Source of the DNA: an uncultured Desulfobacter sp.
GTDB taxonomy: Bacteria > Desulfobacterota > Desulfobacteria > Desulfobacterales > Desulfobacteraceae
DNA: 64,000 nucleotides
Direction: 5' to 3'
Assembly: GCF_963666145.1 (NCBI RefSeq)
Contig: NZ_OY762614.1
Location: 3,896,501-3,960,500 of the forward strand
Below are positions 34,364 through 43,661 of this stretch, piece by piece (the stretch's first letter is position 1; every line of letters starts with the position of its first letter). A program made the translations under genes and the position numbers. The notes beneath the pieces were generated by a model. It was not told the origin of the DNA. It saw nothing but the letters and a program-made list of their open reading frames with translations, and made no database searches.

Positions 34364-35317
34364 CTAACGTATGGGGCCCATCTGATTTATCTTTTCCATA
34401 AAGGTGTCAATTTCAGCCTGGAACAATTGCTTGTCTCCTCTAGGGATTTGAACCAGGTGAATTCGATCAGGATTAATGTCCAGCGCTTCAAGGGTTTCCT
34501 TCATTTTGTTTACCCGTTTGAGGGCCGCAACATTGCCGTCATGGGTACATTCCCCATCCGGACAAACCCCGACAAGAATACCCCATGCCTGGTTAAGGAA
34601 CGGCGTCAATAAAAGGTTTTTATCAAGACGGCCGCCGCACAGGTTCACCAGGATTTCATACTCTTTGTCATGGGTTTCAGATTCCGGCATCCTGGAGTTC
34701 TGAATGTCAGGATGGTATGACCAGTTACAGGCAAAACAAATTACCTTGGCAGATTCAGTGGAGTTGAGGAACTCGGCAGCTTTTTGGTCCAGGTTTTCCG
34801 TGTCGGTGCCGAACGGTAATGGAATGCTTACCGCTTCAATGGGGCAAACTTCAACACAGATGCCACAGGACTTGCATAATACCGGATCCACGACAATGCC
34901 TTCAAGGTCAATATATTTCCGGGCATCATGGGGACAGGCCCTGACGCACTGCAGGCACCTGGCACAGGAACGGTCTGTGGTTGATATAGTGCCGATATCC
35001 TTTTTATATCCCAGTTCAACCAGATCCCTTCTCAGATCCAGCATGATATCCGTTATTTTAACCCCGGATGAACAGGCAGCTTCGCACCGTTTGCAAAAGA
35101 AACAACTGAAGGATTTTTCGGCAATTTCCCGTGTCAGTTCAATTGAGCCGGTCAAAAGTCCGTGGGCTAAGATATTTTTACCCCTGGGCGCATCGGATTC
35201 CCAGCGCGTGAATTTAAACATGGGGCAGTGCTCGTAACAGTATCCACACCGAATGCACTTGGCCAGCATGCCTTCCCATTTTTGTAGATTTTCAAACTTC
35301 GTTTTTGTTGTCTGCAT
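34364..35317 (-). CDS. HdrC-ferredoxin-MvhD fusion Fe-S electron carrier
   Basis: This 317-residue protein carries an HdrC-like pair of four-cysteine clusters (CIRCGYCYEHCP, then CFFCKRCEAAC), a ferredoxin region with CARCLQCVRACP and CKSCGICVEVCP, and a C-terminal MvhD/FlpD-like domain with ICFACNWSYH, LCGGRLD and VGVCPDGECTHDGN. It follows the D-2-hydroxyacid dehydrogenase gene by 24 bp and is likely its electron acceptor. MvhD domains normally pass electrons to heterodisulfide-reductase complexes, so lactate electrons may enter an Hdr/Flx-type bifurcating system encoded elsewhere; this is inference. Confidence 0.85.
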   Translation of the reverse strand: MQTTKTKFENLQKWEGMLAKCIRCGYCYEHCPMFKFTRWESDAPRGKNILAHGLLTGSIELTREIAEKSFSCFFCKRCEAACSSGVKITDIMLDLRRDLVELGYKKDIGTISTTDRSCARCLQCVRACPHDARKYIDLEGIVVDPVLCKSCGICVEVCPIEAVSIPLPFGTDTENLDQKAAEFLNSTESAKVICFACNWSYHPDIQNSRMPESETHDKEYEILVNLCGGRLDKNLLLTPFLNQAWGILVGVCPDGECTHDGNVAALKRVNKMKETLEALDINPDRIHLVQIPRGDKQLFQAEIDTFMEKINQMGPIR

Positions 35318-35341
35318 AAGAAAAGTCCCTGTTATCCTTTA

Positions 35342-36775
35342 TCAGCTGTTGACAGCATATCTAAGATCTGTTGCCGTTACCCAGTTTTCCGGCGCCTGCT
35401 GCAGTTTGCCGGGATTGAGAATATTATTGGGGTCCAGAGCCGCCTTAATGGCGGCCATCATTTTCAAGGAATCCGCTTTCTCCGTCCTGAAGGCATCTGC
35501 TTTGGAAATGCCGATACCGTGTTCAGCAGAAGTGGTGCCGTGGATGGAATTGACATATTCATAAATCTCGGCAATGGCTCTCTGGGCGCCTTCCCACTGT
35601 GCTTTTTTGCTGACGTCCATCATGATTTTGGTGTGCATGCAGCCTGATCCGCAATGGCCGTATGCCGTCATGATGATGCCGTTCTTTTCGGCAGCTTCAT
35701 GGATTTTAGCGGCCATATCCGCCATCTTGGAGTAGGGTACTGCCATATCGTCAGCCAGGGATGTGGAAGCCATACTGGCGTCAAATTGTGACAGGGCAGG
35801 GAATAATTTTTTACGACCCATGAAGATTTGTTCGCGCTCTTTGGCATCAAAGCTGTACCAGAGGTCGGCGCCGTTGTTCTTTTTGCAAATTTCCTGCATT
35901 TTGTTAACTTCATACTCCACGGCTTCCACCACTTTTCCGTCAGCTTCAAAAAGCAGGGAGGCGGCCACTTCCTTAAGGCCTAAATTCATGGTTTTGTTTA
36001 CCGCTTTGATGGCAACGTCATCCACGAGCTCAAGCATAGAGGGGATGGTGCCCGAGGCCATAATGTCACTAATGGCATTACCGGCATCCCTGAGACTGTC
36101 AAAATTGGCAACGCCGAGGCATCTGAATTCTGGGATGGGTACAAAACTCATAATCGCTTCCACCACAACACCCAGGGTGCCTTCCGAACCCACGATGAGT
36201 TTTTCAAGCTGGTAACCGGATGCTTCCACACGGGTATGGGCACCTAAGGTGACCAGGTCGCCATTGGCCAGAACTACTTTTAGGCCCAACACTGCATCAC
36301 GGGTTGCGCCGTATTTTACGGAACGAACGCCCGACGCATTGTTGCCAATCTCGCCGCCGATGGTGGCGATACGAGAAGAGGCAGGTGTCGGGGGATAGAA
36401 AACACCATAAGGTTTAAGTGCGGCATTGAGATCATCATCCACCACACCTGGTTCCACCCGGCAGTATACATCGGGCATGTTTATTTCAAGTATCCGGTTC
36501 ATATTCTTCATGTCCAGAAGAATTCCGCCCTTGATTGAAACGGTCTGCCCGCACATTCCCGAGCCACCGCCCCTGGGGACAACTGGTATTTTTGCATCAT
36601 TGGCATAGGCCATTACTTTTTGGACCTGCGCGGTATTGTCAGGTCTGACTACAACCCATGGTGCGGCATGGTAAACAGATGCGTCTGCGCCGTAAATAAA
36701 CAGGTCAAGCGGATCTGTCTTTATGTTTTTTTCCCCGACTATGTTCCTGAGTCTGGGGATATCGACCGTATTCAT
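35342..36775 (-). CDS. FAD-linked D-2-hydroxyacid (D-lactate/glycolate) dehydrogenase, GlcD type
   Basis: AGGAAAGG precedes the ATG at 36775. The 477-residue protein has the FAD-binding type 4 signature VVPRGGGSGMCGQTVS, TIGGEIGNNASGVRSVKYG, LEKLIVGSEGTLGVV, and C-terminal motifs GHCGSGCMHTK and SAEHGIGISKADA of the GlcD/DLD family. It oxidises D-lactate or a related hydroxyacid to the 2-oxoacid in the cytoplasm or at the membrane face. The next gene encodes the Fe-S partner. Together with LarA this gives a route for both lactate isomers. Confidence 0.88.
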   Translation of the reverse strand: MNTVDIPRLRNIVGEKNIKTDPLDLFIYGADASVYHAAPWVVVRPDNTAQVQKVMAYANDAKIPVVPRGGGSGMCGQTVSIKGGILLDMKNMNRILEINMPDVYCRVEPGVVDDDLNAALKPYGVFYPPTPASSRIATIGGEIGNNASGVRSVKYGATRDAVLGLKVVLANGDLVTLGAHTRVEASGYQLEKLIVGSEGTLGVVVEAIMSFVPIPEFRCLGVANFDSLRDAGNAISDIMASGTIPSMLELVDDVAIKAVNKTMNLGLKEVAASLLFEADGKVVEAVEYEVNKMQEICKKNNGADLWYSFDAKEREQIFMGRKKLFPALSQFDASMASTSLADDMAVPYSKMADMAAKIHEAAEKNGIIMTAYGHCGSGCMHTKIMMDVSKKAQWEGAQRAIAEIYEYVNSIHGTTSAEHGIGISKADAFRTEKADSLKMMAAIKAALDPNNILNPGKLQQAPENWVTATDLRYAVNS

Positions 36776-37293
36776 TTGATATCCTTTCCTGATGAAAATT
36801 GTTAAAACCAATGGGTCTAAAAAGCTTCTATTCCAATTAATTCGCTAATATTTTCACAACTATTTTAAAAATTCAATCCTCTTTACCCTTACAGTATTAA
36901 TAAGTATTTGCTTTTCTAAAAAGTTGAATTATATCCCCAATTTATGTATTGATTTGTATGTATTAGCCTCCTTTTGTGTTAATATTTTAACATTTGGGGA
37001 TACGCTGTCCGTTGTGTCGCTAAATTCCCGCCTTGGGATACTACCGTTAATGGAGATAAAAATGCAAGTCTTATCCCGCGTCGGGTTGCCGCCATTGTTT
37101 GATATTCTAAATTAAATAATTTGTATTGGGCTTTTAATAATTAAATTAATTGAACAATATCAGCTGTATGACCATGTATCTGTGTGGGTCGTTCGGGCAA
37201 GCACTTTGTGTGTAAAAGTTTTAAAATGTAAAATAATGAAATTAACAGTAAATATAGTTGAAAATTTTTTATGTGAAATGGGGGCTATATATA
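36776..37293. other. Divergent promoter region
   Basis: This 518-bp AT-rich gap separates the D-hydroxyacid dehydrogenase operon (minus) from the FTCD gene (plus) and must hold both promoters. I see no clear operator palindrome or -24/-12 element. Frames inside it, such as 36924-37115, look accidental. Confidence 0.45.
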
Positions 37294-38916
37294 ATGGATA
37301 AAATCGTTGAATGTGTGCCTAATTTTTCCGAAGGAAAAGATAAAAAGATTATTGATGCCATTGCCGATGCCATCGCTAAAACCCCCGGATGCAGCCTGCT
37401 GGATGTGGAATCTGGAAATTCCACCAACCGGACGGTGTATACCTTTGTGGCAGATCCGGATCATGTGGTAGAGGGAGCAATGGCTGCAGCACGGGTGGCC
37501 CGGGAAAAAATAGACATGCGCCGGCATCATGGGGAGCACCATCGCATGGGAGCCATGGATGTGTGTCCCTTTATCCCTGTGGCCGGTGTGACCATGGATG
37601 AATGTGTAGAAATTTCAAAGCTATTTGGTAAGCGGTTGGCCGATGAACTTGGCGTTCCGGTTTATTTGTACGAGAATTCCGCCAGACTGGATTACCGCAA
37701 AAAGCTGCCCCAGATCCGGGAAGGACAGTATGAAAAGCTTGCCCAGCGTATTGTCCAGGACAAATGGGCGCCTGATTTCGGTCCGGCCAGGTTTGTGCCC
37801 GAGTGGGGGGCCACGGTAACCGGCGCCCGGTTTTTTCTCATCGCGTATAATGTTAATCTGCTGGGCACGCCCAATCAGGCCCACCGCATTGCGCTGAATC
37901 TGCGTGAAGCAGGCCGGGGGCCCAAGGACCCCGGCCGCTTCAAGGATGTCAAGGGGATGGGTTGGTATGTTGATGACTATAACCTGGCCCAGGTGACGGT
38001 GAACCTGAACAACTATATGGTCACGCCGCCCCATATTTTGTTTGAAGCGGTTAAAGAGGAGGCTGCCAAGCTTAAAATTGCGGTGGCAGGCTCCCAGATA
38101 GTGGGTGTGGTTCCCCTGGAGCCAATTTTACAGGCTGCCGAGTATTACATTGAAAAAGAAGGGCTTTTTATTCTGGACGAAGACCAAAAGGTTCGGCTGG
38201 CCGTTGAACGTATGGGATTGAATTCTGTTGCTCCCTTTGATCCCAAAGCCAAGATTATCGAGTATATCATTGCCAAGCCACCCCATGAACCCCTGGCCGG
38301 TATGAGTGTCCGCGCCTTTATCCAAGAGGTTTCCGGCAGAAGTATTGCACCTGGCTGCGGTTCGGTCGCCGCAGCCGTTGCCGCCCTGGGCGCAGGGCTT
38401 GGCGCCATGGTGGCCAAGTTGACCCTGGGGGTTCGACGGTTTGAGGCGCTTGACGCTGACATGAGATCGTTGATTCCGCCGCTGCATGAAGCGGCTATGG
38501 CCCTGATTCCCATGATTGATGCCGATACCGATGCCTTTGCCGATTATGTGGCTGCCCTGAAACTGCCGGAAGCCACGGAGGCGGAAAATCGTTTTAGAAC
38601 AGCGCAGCTCCAGCTGGGACTGAAAAAGGCCATTGATGTCCCTTTATCCGTCATGACCCTGGGAGATAAAGCATGGGATGCCATGATGGGGGTGGCACAA
38701 TACGGCAATATCGCTTCCCGGTCAGACCTGGAGATGGGGGCAAGGGCGCTTGAGGTGGGTATCTGGGGTGCGTACAGAACCCTGGTGAACAATATGGATG
38801 ATATCCATGATCTCGAATACCGAAAAAAAATTATGGACAAGGCGGATGCCATGAGAAAAAGGGCTGCGGAATGCTGTGAAATATTTCTGGATATTCTTGG
38901 AAAAAGATCTGCCTGA
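37294..38916 (+). CDS. ftcD: Formimidoyltransferase-cyclodeaminase
   Basis: The ATG at 37294 follows GGGGG at about 10 bp. The 540-residue protein has the size of the bifunctional animal-type FTCD. Residues 1-180 form the formiminotransferase N domain (VECVPNFSEGKDKKII, MRRHHGEHHRMGAMDVCPF with the catalytic histidine), residues 180-300 the C subdomain, and residues about 335-540 the cyclodeaminase (SVRAFIQEVSGRSIAPGCGSV). It moves the formimino group of formiminoglutamate (or formiminoglycine) to tetrahydrofolate and releases ammonia to give methenyl-THF. No histidine-degradation genes are adjacent. Confidence 0.92.
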   Translation: MDKIVECVPNFSEGKDKKIIDAIADAIAKTPGCSLLDVESGNSTNRTVYTFVADPDHVVEGAMAAARVAREKIDMRRHHGEHHRMGAMDVCPFIPVAGVTMDECVEISKLFGKRLADELGVPVYLYENSARLDYRKKLPQIREGQYEKLAQRIVQDKWAPDFGPARFVPEWGATVTGARFFLIAYNVNLLGTPNQAHRIALNLREAGRGPKDPGRFKDVKGMGWYVDDYNLAQVTVNLNNYMVTPPHILFEAVKEEAAKLKIAVAGSQIVGVVPLEPILQAAEYYIEKEGLFILDEDQKVRLAVERMGLNSVAPFDPKAKIIEYIIAKPPHEPLAGMSVRAFIQEVSGRSIAPGCGSVAAAVAALGAGLGAMVAKLTLGVRRFEALDADMRSLIPPLHEAAMALIPMIDADTDAFADYVAALKLPEATEAENRFRTAQLQLGLKKAIDVPLSVMTLGDKAWDAMMGVAQYGNIASRSDLEMGARALEVGIWGAYRTLVNNMDDIHDLEYRKKIMDKADAMRKRAAECCEIFLDILGKRSA

Positions 38917-38965
38917 TGCGATTCGGAATAAACTTTTTAAAAATTTGTTGGGTGCAAGGCCCGGG

Positions 38966-39523
38966 CTATTGGGGCCGGGTGGGGATCAGCAGATCTTCAT
39001 TGATTCTGAAAAAACCTTTAAAATGCTCAAGCCAGTATGCATGGTAAACGATGTTGTCACTGTTAAAAATCGTGACTTCACCCCGTTTTTTTGACGCATA
39101 GATAAAGTGCATCCTGCCGCTGGGCTCCACCTGGTACACCATGGCGGCAAGATCGTTTTCCAAGACGATCAGGTCTCCGTTTTCAACATCGTCTGCGTTG
39201 ATGGGGTGGGCGTTGCTCAGTAATAGGTCTATGTGCATAAACGTCTTGTATACCAACCCTGCTTTGGCTGCAGCACCAGCGTAAATGGAGTAGAACAGCC
39301 ATGAATTATCTGTGGTGCCTGTCTGGTTAGGTCGTCCCCCATATTCAGTGGGCATGCCGATGAATTGTTCGGCAATTGAGGGGATAAACTGGCAAAACCG
39401 TACGGCAGGTGGTGAATTCACGGGCTCTTGGGGATTCTGGGGCTCAATGATGAGGGAGTGGCTGGCCAGGATCGGAACAGCCCAGATCAGAACCAGTATT
39501 AGATGTATGGTCGATCTTTTCAT
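38966..39523 (-). CDS. Degenerate NlpC/P60-like secreted protein
   Basis: The ATG at 39523 follows GGGTAAAGAA and starts a signal peptide (STIHLILVLIWAVPILASHS). The 185-residue protein has an NlpC/P60-like outline: QFIGMPTEYGGRPNQTGTTDNSWLFYSIY, then DVENGDLIVLENDLAAMVYQV. The catalytic cysteine of the usual DCSG motif is replaced (DNSW), and the HVGIY histidine is missing too, so it is probably not a hydrolase. It may bind cell-wall peptide. It is convergent with the FTCD gene. Confidence 0.55.
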   Translation of the reverse strand: MKRSTIHLILVLIWAVPILASHSLIIEPQNPQEPVNSPPAVRFCQFIPSIAEQFIGMPTEYGGRPNQTGTTDNSWLFYSIYAGAAAKAGLVYKTFMHIDLLLSNAHPINADDVENGDLIVLENDLAAMVYQVEPSGRMHFIYASKKRGEVTIFNSDNIVYHAYWLEHFKGFFRINEDLLIPTRPQ

Positions 39524-40215
39524 TTCTTTACCCAAAAGGGGAACAAGGTGTTCATAGGGAGTCAAAAAAGCGTTAATTGATTCGAGCCGGTACAAAACGA
39601 TTCCTGTTCCCTTTGTTATTCATGAAAAAGTTTAACCACGGAAATCACAGAATACACTGAACATGAAATTCTGTGGTTAAAATGTTTTTCATCGTTCGTT
39701 GTGCGGGCCAAATCATGACCGTTTTTATGAATTGTCTAATAGCTTACTACCGCAGTAACAGCTTTGAGGTCTTGAAGCAGCAATCTTCATGATTTCTGCA
39801 ACGATGGGGATGTCTCCAGGTTCTGAATTTTTCCCGGCATTTTAAAATGCCTGCCGGAACGCTTGTCTACACTACCTGGTTTTCAAACTGTTCGTCAAGA
39901 AAGAAAGTTAGGTTCCGGTCAACACCTTGGGATTATTCGTATGGCGCCTGATACCATTGTATTGGGGCAGGGGATGGAAACGTGATAATTCAACCCGGGC
40001 ATGAGATTTTTTTAACAAACACTTGTGTGATACAAAAAGCAAAGTTATCATTATATATATCGTTTGAACGAAAAGTCACCCACCTGCAGCTTTGCTTGCG
40101 CCTTGCATCTGGGCAACTTTTTGTCCAAACACGGGTTTTCGTTCAGGCACTATATAATGGTGCTGTTTATGAAATTTTACCCCGCCATGAGAGCCGTTTA
40201 AGAATAAATTTATTT
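39524..40215. other. Gap with hairpin, palindromic repeat and start region of the activator
   Basis: The stretch contains a partial inverted repeat around 39630-39680 (TTAACCAC.../...GTGGTTAA) and the palindromic repeat copy at 40062-40130. The open frame of the sigma-54 activator begins at a GTG at 39982, but its first 78 codons cover the repeat and have no domain, so they are excluded from the gene. Confidence 0.5.
40062..40130. repeat. Dispersed palindromic repeat, copy B
   Basis: GTTTGAACGAAAAGT at 40062-40076 pairs with ACTTTTTGTCCAAAC at 40116-40130 (13 of 15). The left arm continues CACCCACCTGC, as in copy C. It lies just upstream of the start of the sigma-54 activator gene. Confidence 0.7.
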
Positions 40216-42093
40216 ATGCCGCCTTCGGATGATCAGTCAAATAGTCAAGCCCCCTGGCTTTCTTCCCTGGGTATTGTTGCCCTTTCAATGCCGGATTTGA
40301 AAGTATTCGGCCTTAATCGCCCCATGTCGGCGATGATTGGAAAAACTGCGGATCATTTTAAAGGCAAAAATTTTGTATATGCCTTGGCTGAAACGGGCTG
40401 CAGGCTTTCCAATTCCGATCAGACGTCCCTTTCCCAGGATCAATTTCACCAATATATTTTATCTTCGGTACAATCTTCTTTTCAGGCAATTGATTTAATT
40501 TTTCAACTGCCCGGAAAAGCGCCCCGCAAGATATTGGTCGTGCCCCACCGTCTTTTTGAAAGACAAAGAGATTCTGCCATGATGATTTGCCTGTTTTACG
40601 ATTTAGGCGTAGTTGGGGCTGAAATACCGGTGGATTTACAAGGCGTTCATGAACTGCAAAAGGCATTTAGAAAAAAAACCGACGATCTTAAAACAATAAA
40701 TGCCCAGCTTGAGGCCATGTACAATGCCTCATCGGAAAGTATCTGGGTGCTAAGCGGCGACGGTTCGGTTGTCAGTATTAACAGAGCGGGGGAGGCGCTT
40801 TTGGGTGTCCGGGCTGAGGAAGTGGTGGGCAAAAGTGTGGATGAACTGGTGGCGGCCGGATTCATTGATCAATCCGTGACCCGCCAGGTGCTGGAGACCG
40901 GCCGGCAGGTCAGCCTGCTCCAGTCAAACCGCAAAACGGGCAAACAATTGCTGGTTACCGGAACGCCCGTATTTGGTGAGAACGGCAATATTTCCATGGT
41001 GATCGTTAATGAGCAGGATATGACCCAGTTGACAAAGCTGCAGGAGCAGCTGCAGCGGGTTAAAGAAGAAAAAAACAGGGTCAATGCCGAACTCAACCAG
41101 CTCTCCCTTCAAGGGCTTAAGGAAAATGAAATCATTGCCCATTCAAAGGAAATGCAGGGGCTTTTGGTGGCTTGCCGAAAACTTGCGGACATGAATGTAT
41201 CCAGTATTTTGATCCTGGGTGAATCGGGTACCGGCAAGGGACTTTTGTCAAAATATATTCATAACTGCAACAATTTGCTGAAAGGTCCTCTGGTTAAGAT
41301 CAACTGTGCGGCGGTTCCTGAAACCCTTCTCGAAGCAGAGCTTTTCGGGTATGAACCCGGCGCGTTTACCGGGGCAAAAAATCAGGGGAAGATCGGCCTT
41401 TTCGAGGTTGCTAAAAACGGAACGCTTTTTTTGGACGAAATCGGAGAACTCTCGCTGCCTTTGCAGGCCAAGCTTTTAACCTGCCTGGAAGAAAAAGAGA
41501 TTATGCACATTGGCGGGTTAAAACCCATTAAGATCAATTGCAATATTATTGCGGCAACCAACGAAGATCTTGACATGAAAGTGGCGGCAAAGCAGTTTCG
41601 TCGGGATCTCTATTTCAGACTCAATGCGTTTCCGCTGACCATTCCTCCTTTAAGGCATCGGCCCGAAGATATTATGGAGCTGACCCTTTATTTCTTAGAT
41701 AAATATAACGGCGCATATAAACGTTCCTGCACGATTTCCAGCATGGAACTTAACCGTATCCAGGCCTATGAATTTCCAGGCAATGTCCGGGAATTGAAAA
41801 ACTGCATCCGGCGTGCGGTGGTGATGGCTGAAAAAAACAGCCTTGAAGGGGTTGTGGGCAGTCCGATTACCAAGGAACCTTCCCGAATCGGTAGTGTAAA
41901 AGAGGGGATGGGTGAATCCCAAAAAGGATTTAACCAGCAGGTGGCTGATTTTGAAAAACAATTGCTGGTCAGCGCTCTGAAGACCTGGGGCACCACCCGG
42001 GCCATGGCAGCGGGGCTGGATATGACCCAGTCCCAGGTTGTCCGAAAACTTAAGAAATATGGGTTAAGCCGTTGGCTTGCCCAAAATCTGTGA
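40216..42093 (+). CDS. PAS-containing sigma-54-dependent activator of gabTD
   Basis: The start at 40216 is chosen because the longer frame (from 39982) runs through a repeat; no strong ribosome site decides it. The about 625-residue protein has an N-terminal sensory region, a PAS domain (MYNASSESIWVLSGDGSVVS), an AAA+ core with GESGTGKG, the GAFTGA loop and GTLFLDEIGELS, and a Fis-type helix-turn-helix (TRAMAAGLDMTQSQVVRKL). It resembles PrdR/RocR-type activators that sense amino acids. The gabT gene downstream has a good -24/-12 promoter and matching upstream repeats, so it is the likely target. Confidence 0.82.
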   Translation: MPPSDDQSNSQAPWLSSLGIVALSMPDLKVFGLNRPMSAMIGKTADHFKGKNFVYALAETGCRLSNSDQTSLSQDQFHQYILSSVQSSFQAIDLIFQLPGKAPRKILVVPHRLFERQRDSAMMICLFYDLGVVGAEIPVDLQGVHELQKAFRKKTDDLKTINAQLEAMYNASSESIWVLSGDGSVVSINRAGEALLGVRAEEVVGKSVDELVAAGFIDQSVTRQVLETGRQVSLLQSNRKTGKQLLVTGTPVFGENGNISMVIVNEQDMTQLTKLQEQLQRVKEEKNRVNAELNQLSLQGLKENEIIAHSKEMQGLLVACRKLADMNVSSILILGESGTGKGLLSKYIHNCNNLLKGPLVKINCAAVPETLLEAELFGYEPGAFTGAKNQGKIGLFEVAKNGTLFLDEIGELSLPLQAKLLTCLEEKEIMHIGGLKPIKINCNIIAATNEDLDMKVAAKQFRRDLYFRLNAFPLTIPPLRHRPEDIMELTLYFLDKYNGAYKRSCTISSMELNRIQAYEFPGNVRELKNCIRRAVVMAEKNSLEGVVGSPITKEPSRIGSVKEGMGESQKGFNQQVADFEKQLLVSALKTWGTTRAMAAGLDMTQSQVVRKLKKYGLSRWLAQNL

Positions 42094-42106
42094 TTATTGC
42101 TTGTAG

Positions 42107-42257
42107 TTCGATTTGATTTCGACTCTATTTCATTGTGATCTGCTTTTATTATGGTATGTTACCTATATTCATCTCTGATTTAAAATCGACTCTTAATAAA
42201 ATCAATATAAATTCAGATGGTTGGCATTTTGATTTGAGTTAAAATCGATTCGATTTT
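42107..42257 (+). promoter_or_regulatory. Candidate activator sites upstream of gabT
   Basis: Three related elements occur: TTCGATTTGATTTCGACTC at 42107-42125, TTTAAAATCGACTC at 42179-42192 and the palindrome AAAATCGATTCGATTTT at 42241-42257. All share AATCGA-type half sites and lie 75-230 bp upstream of the -24/-12 promoter, the usual range for an enhancer-binding protein. Confidence 0.5.
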
Positions 42258-42332
42258 TTCTGTGTTCATCCTGGTATTAACAATAAAGCCGTAAGCGTCT
42301 GAATTTAAATGTTTTTTGTGAAACCGATTTGG

Positions 42333-42350
42333 TCGGCACGAATCCTGCTA
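42333..42350 (+). promoter_or_regulatory. Sigma-54 promoter of gabTD
   Basis: TCGGCACGAATCCTGCTA has GG at 42335-42336 and GC at 42347-42348, exactly 10 bases apart, and retains GGCACG of the consensus. It lies 54 bp before the gabT start and behind a sigma-54 activator gene. Confidence 0.7.
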
Positions 42351-42403
42351 TACCCTTAAAAAGATTTAAGCATAACCCCCTAAAAAACGGAAAGGATAAA
42401 AAA

Positions 42404-43648
42404 ATGACTGATGTGAAAGATATTCAAACCCTGAGAGACCAGGTGATCCCTAACGGCCATGCCTCCGGTACAACCTGCTATGTAGAATCCGCAAAAGGCG
42501 CTATCATTAAAGATGTTCAAGGCAAAGAATATATTGATTTTGCCGGCGGCATTGCTGTAATGAACGTCGGCCACAGCCATCCCAAGGTGGTGGCAGCCAT
42601 TAAAGAACAGGCCGAAAAATTTACCCATACATGCTTTATGGTCAATCCCTATGATGTTGCCGTGCGCCTGGCCGACCGTCTCTGCAAGATTGCTCCGGGT
42701 TCCTTTGATAAAAAAGCCCTGTTTGTAAACTCCGGAGCCGAAGCTGTTGAAAACGCAGTGAAGATCGCCCGCTATTACACCAAGCGCCAGGGCGTTGTGG
42801 TATTTGACGGTTCCTACCATGGCCGGACTTACTTGACCATGGCCATGACCACCAAGGTTAAACCTTACAAATGCGGATTCGGACCCCTTGCCCCTGAAGT
42901 ATACCGGGCTCCCTATGGTGATTTTGAGGCATTTACCAAATTTTTTATTACCGGTATTAACCCTGAAAATACCGCGGCCGTGGTTGTCGAGCCCATTCAG
43001 GGTGAAGGCGGGTTTATCGCGCCGCCCGAAGGCTTTTTGCCCAAGGTCGCCCAGTTCTGCAAAGATCACGGCATTGTTTTTGTTGCCGATGAAATTCAGT
43101 CAGGCATAGGCCGTACCGGTAAGATGTTTGCCGTTGAAAATTTCGGTGTGGAACCGGATTTGATGACTGTGGCCAAGAGTATTGCTGCGGGCATGCCTTT
43201 GAGCGCCGTGGTGGGCAGAAAAGAGATCATGGATTCCGTGCATCCCGGCGGTTTGGGCGGCACCTACGGTGCCAACCCGGTTGCCTGCGCTGCAGCCCAT
43301 GCCGTACTGGATATTTTTGAAGAGGAAAATCTTCTGGAAAAGGCCCAGGCAATCGGCGACAAGCTGGGTGAAATCTTTGGTGCCTGGACCGAAAAATTTG
43401 ATCATGTGGGAGAGGTTAGAGGCATTGGCGCCATGCGCGGATACACCATTGTCCATGCCGACGGCACCCCGGACCCGGACAAGGCTAAAAAATTGTCAGC
43501 CTACTGCTTTGACAACGGTTTGATCTCTTTGGTCTGCGGCATTGAAGGCAATGTGGTCCGGGTGTTGATGCCCCTGGTTATTGAAGATGATCAGCTCCAA
43601 AAGGGTCTGGATATCATGGAAGCGGGATTGGCCGGTCTGGCCGGGTAA
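42404..43648 (+). CDS. gabT: 4-aminobutyrate aminotransferase
   Basis: GGAAAGG precedes the ATG at 42404. The 414-residue protein is a class III PLP aminotransferase: YIDFAGGIAVMNVGHSHP, FVNSGAEAVENAVKIAR, VFDGSYHGRT, VFVADEIQSGIGRTGKMFA and the PLP lysine in TVAKSIAAGMPLSAV. It moves the amino group of GABA (or a similar omega-amino acid) to 2-oxoglutarate, giving succinate semialdehyde. The aldehyde dehydrogenase gene follows by 13 bp. Substrate alternatives such as 5-aminovalerate cannot be excluded. Confidence 0.88.
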   Translation: MTDVKDIQTLRDQVIPNGHASGTTCYVESAKGAIIKDVQGKEYIDFAGGIAVMNVGHSHPKVVAAIKEQAEKFTHTCFMVNPYDVAVRLADRLCKIAPGSFDKKALFVNSGAEAVENAVKIARYYTKRQGVVVFDGSYHGRTYLTMAMTTKVKPYKCGFGPLAPEVYRAPYGDFEAFTKFFITGINPENTAAVVVEPIQGEGGFIAPPEGFLPKVAQFCKDHGIVFVADEIQSGIGRTGKMFAVENFGVEPDLMTVAKSIAAGMPLSAVVGRKEIMDSVHPGGLGGTYGANPVACAAAHAVLDIFEEENLLEKAQAIGDKLGEIFGAWTEKFDHVGEVRGIGAMRGYTIVHADGTPDPDKAKKLSAYCFDNGLISLVCGIEGNVVRVLMPLVIEDDQLQKGLDIMEAGLAGLAG

Positions 43649-43661
43649 ATAGGGAAATTAC

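Noticed and set aside
36924..37115. 63-codon open frame in the FTCD upstream region
   Set aside because: No ribosome site, low-complexity hydrophobic start and no recognisable domain in an AT-rich promoter region.
37170..37210. GG-rich stretch upstream of FTCD as sigma-54 promoter
   Set aside because: GG-N10-GC can be forced, but neither TGGCAC nor TTGC is preserved and no activator is adjacent.
39982..40215. N-terminal extension of the sigma-54 activator frame
   Set aside because: The first 78 codons lie across a palindromic repeat and show no domain character, so the start was moved to 40216.
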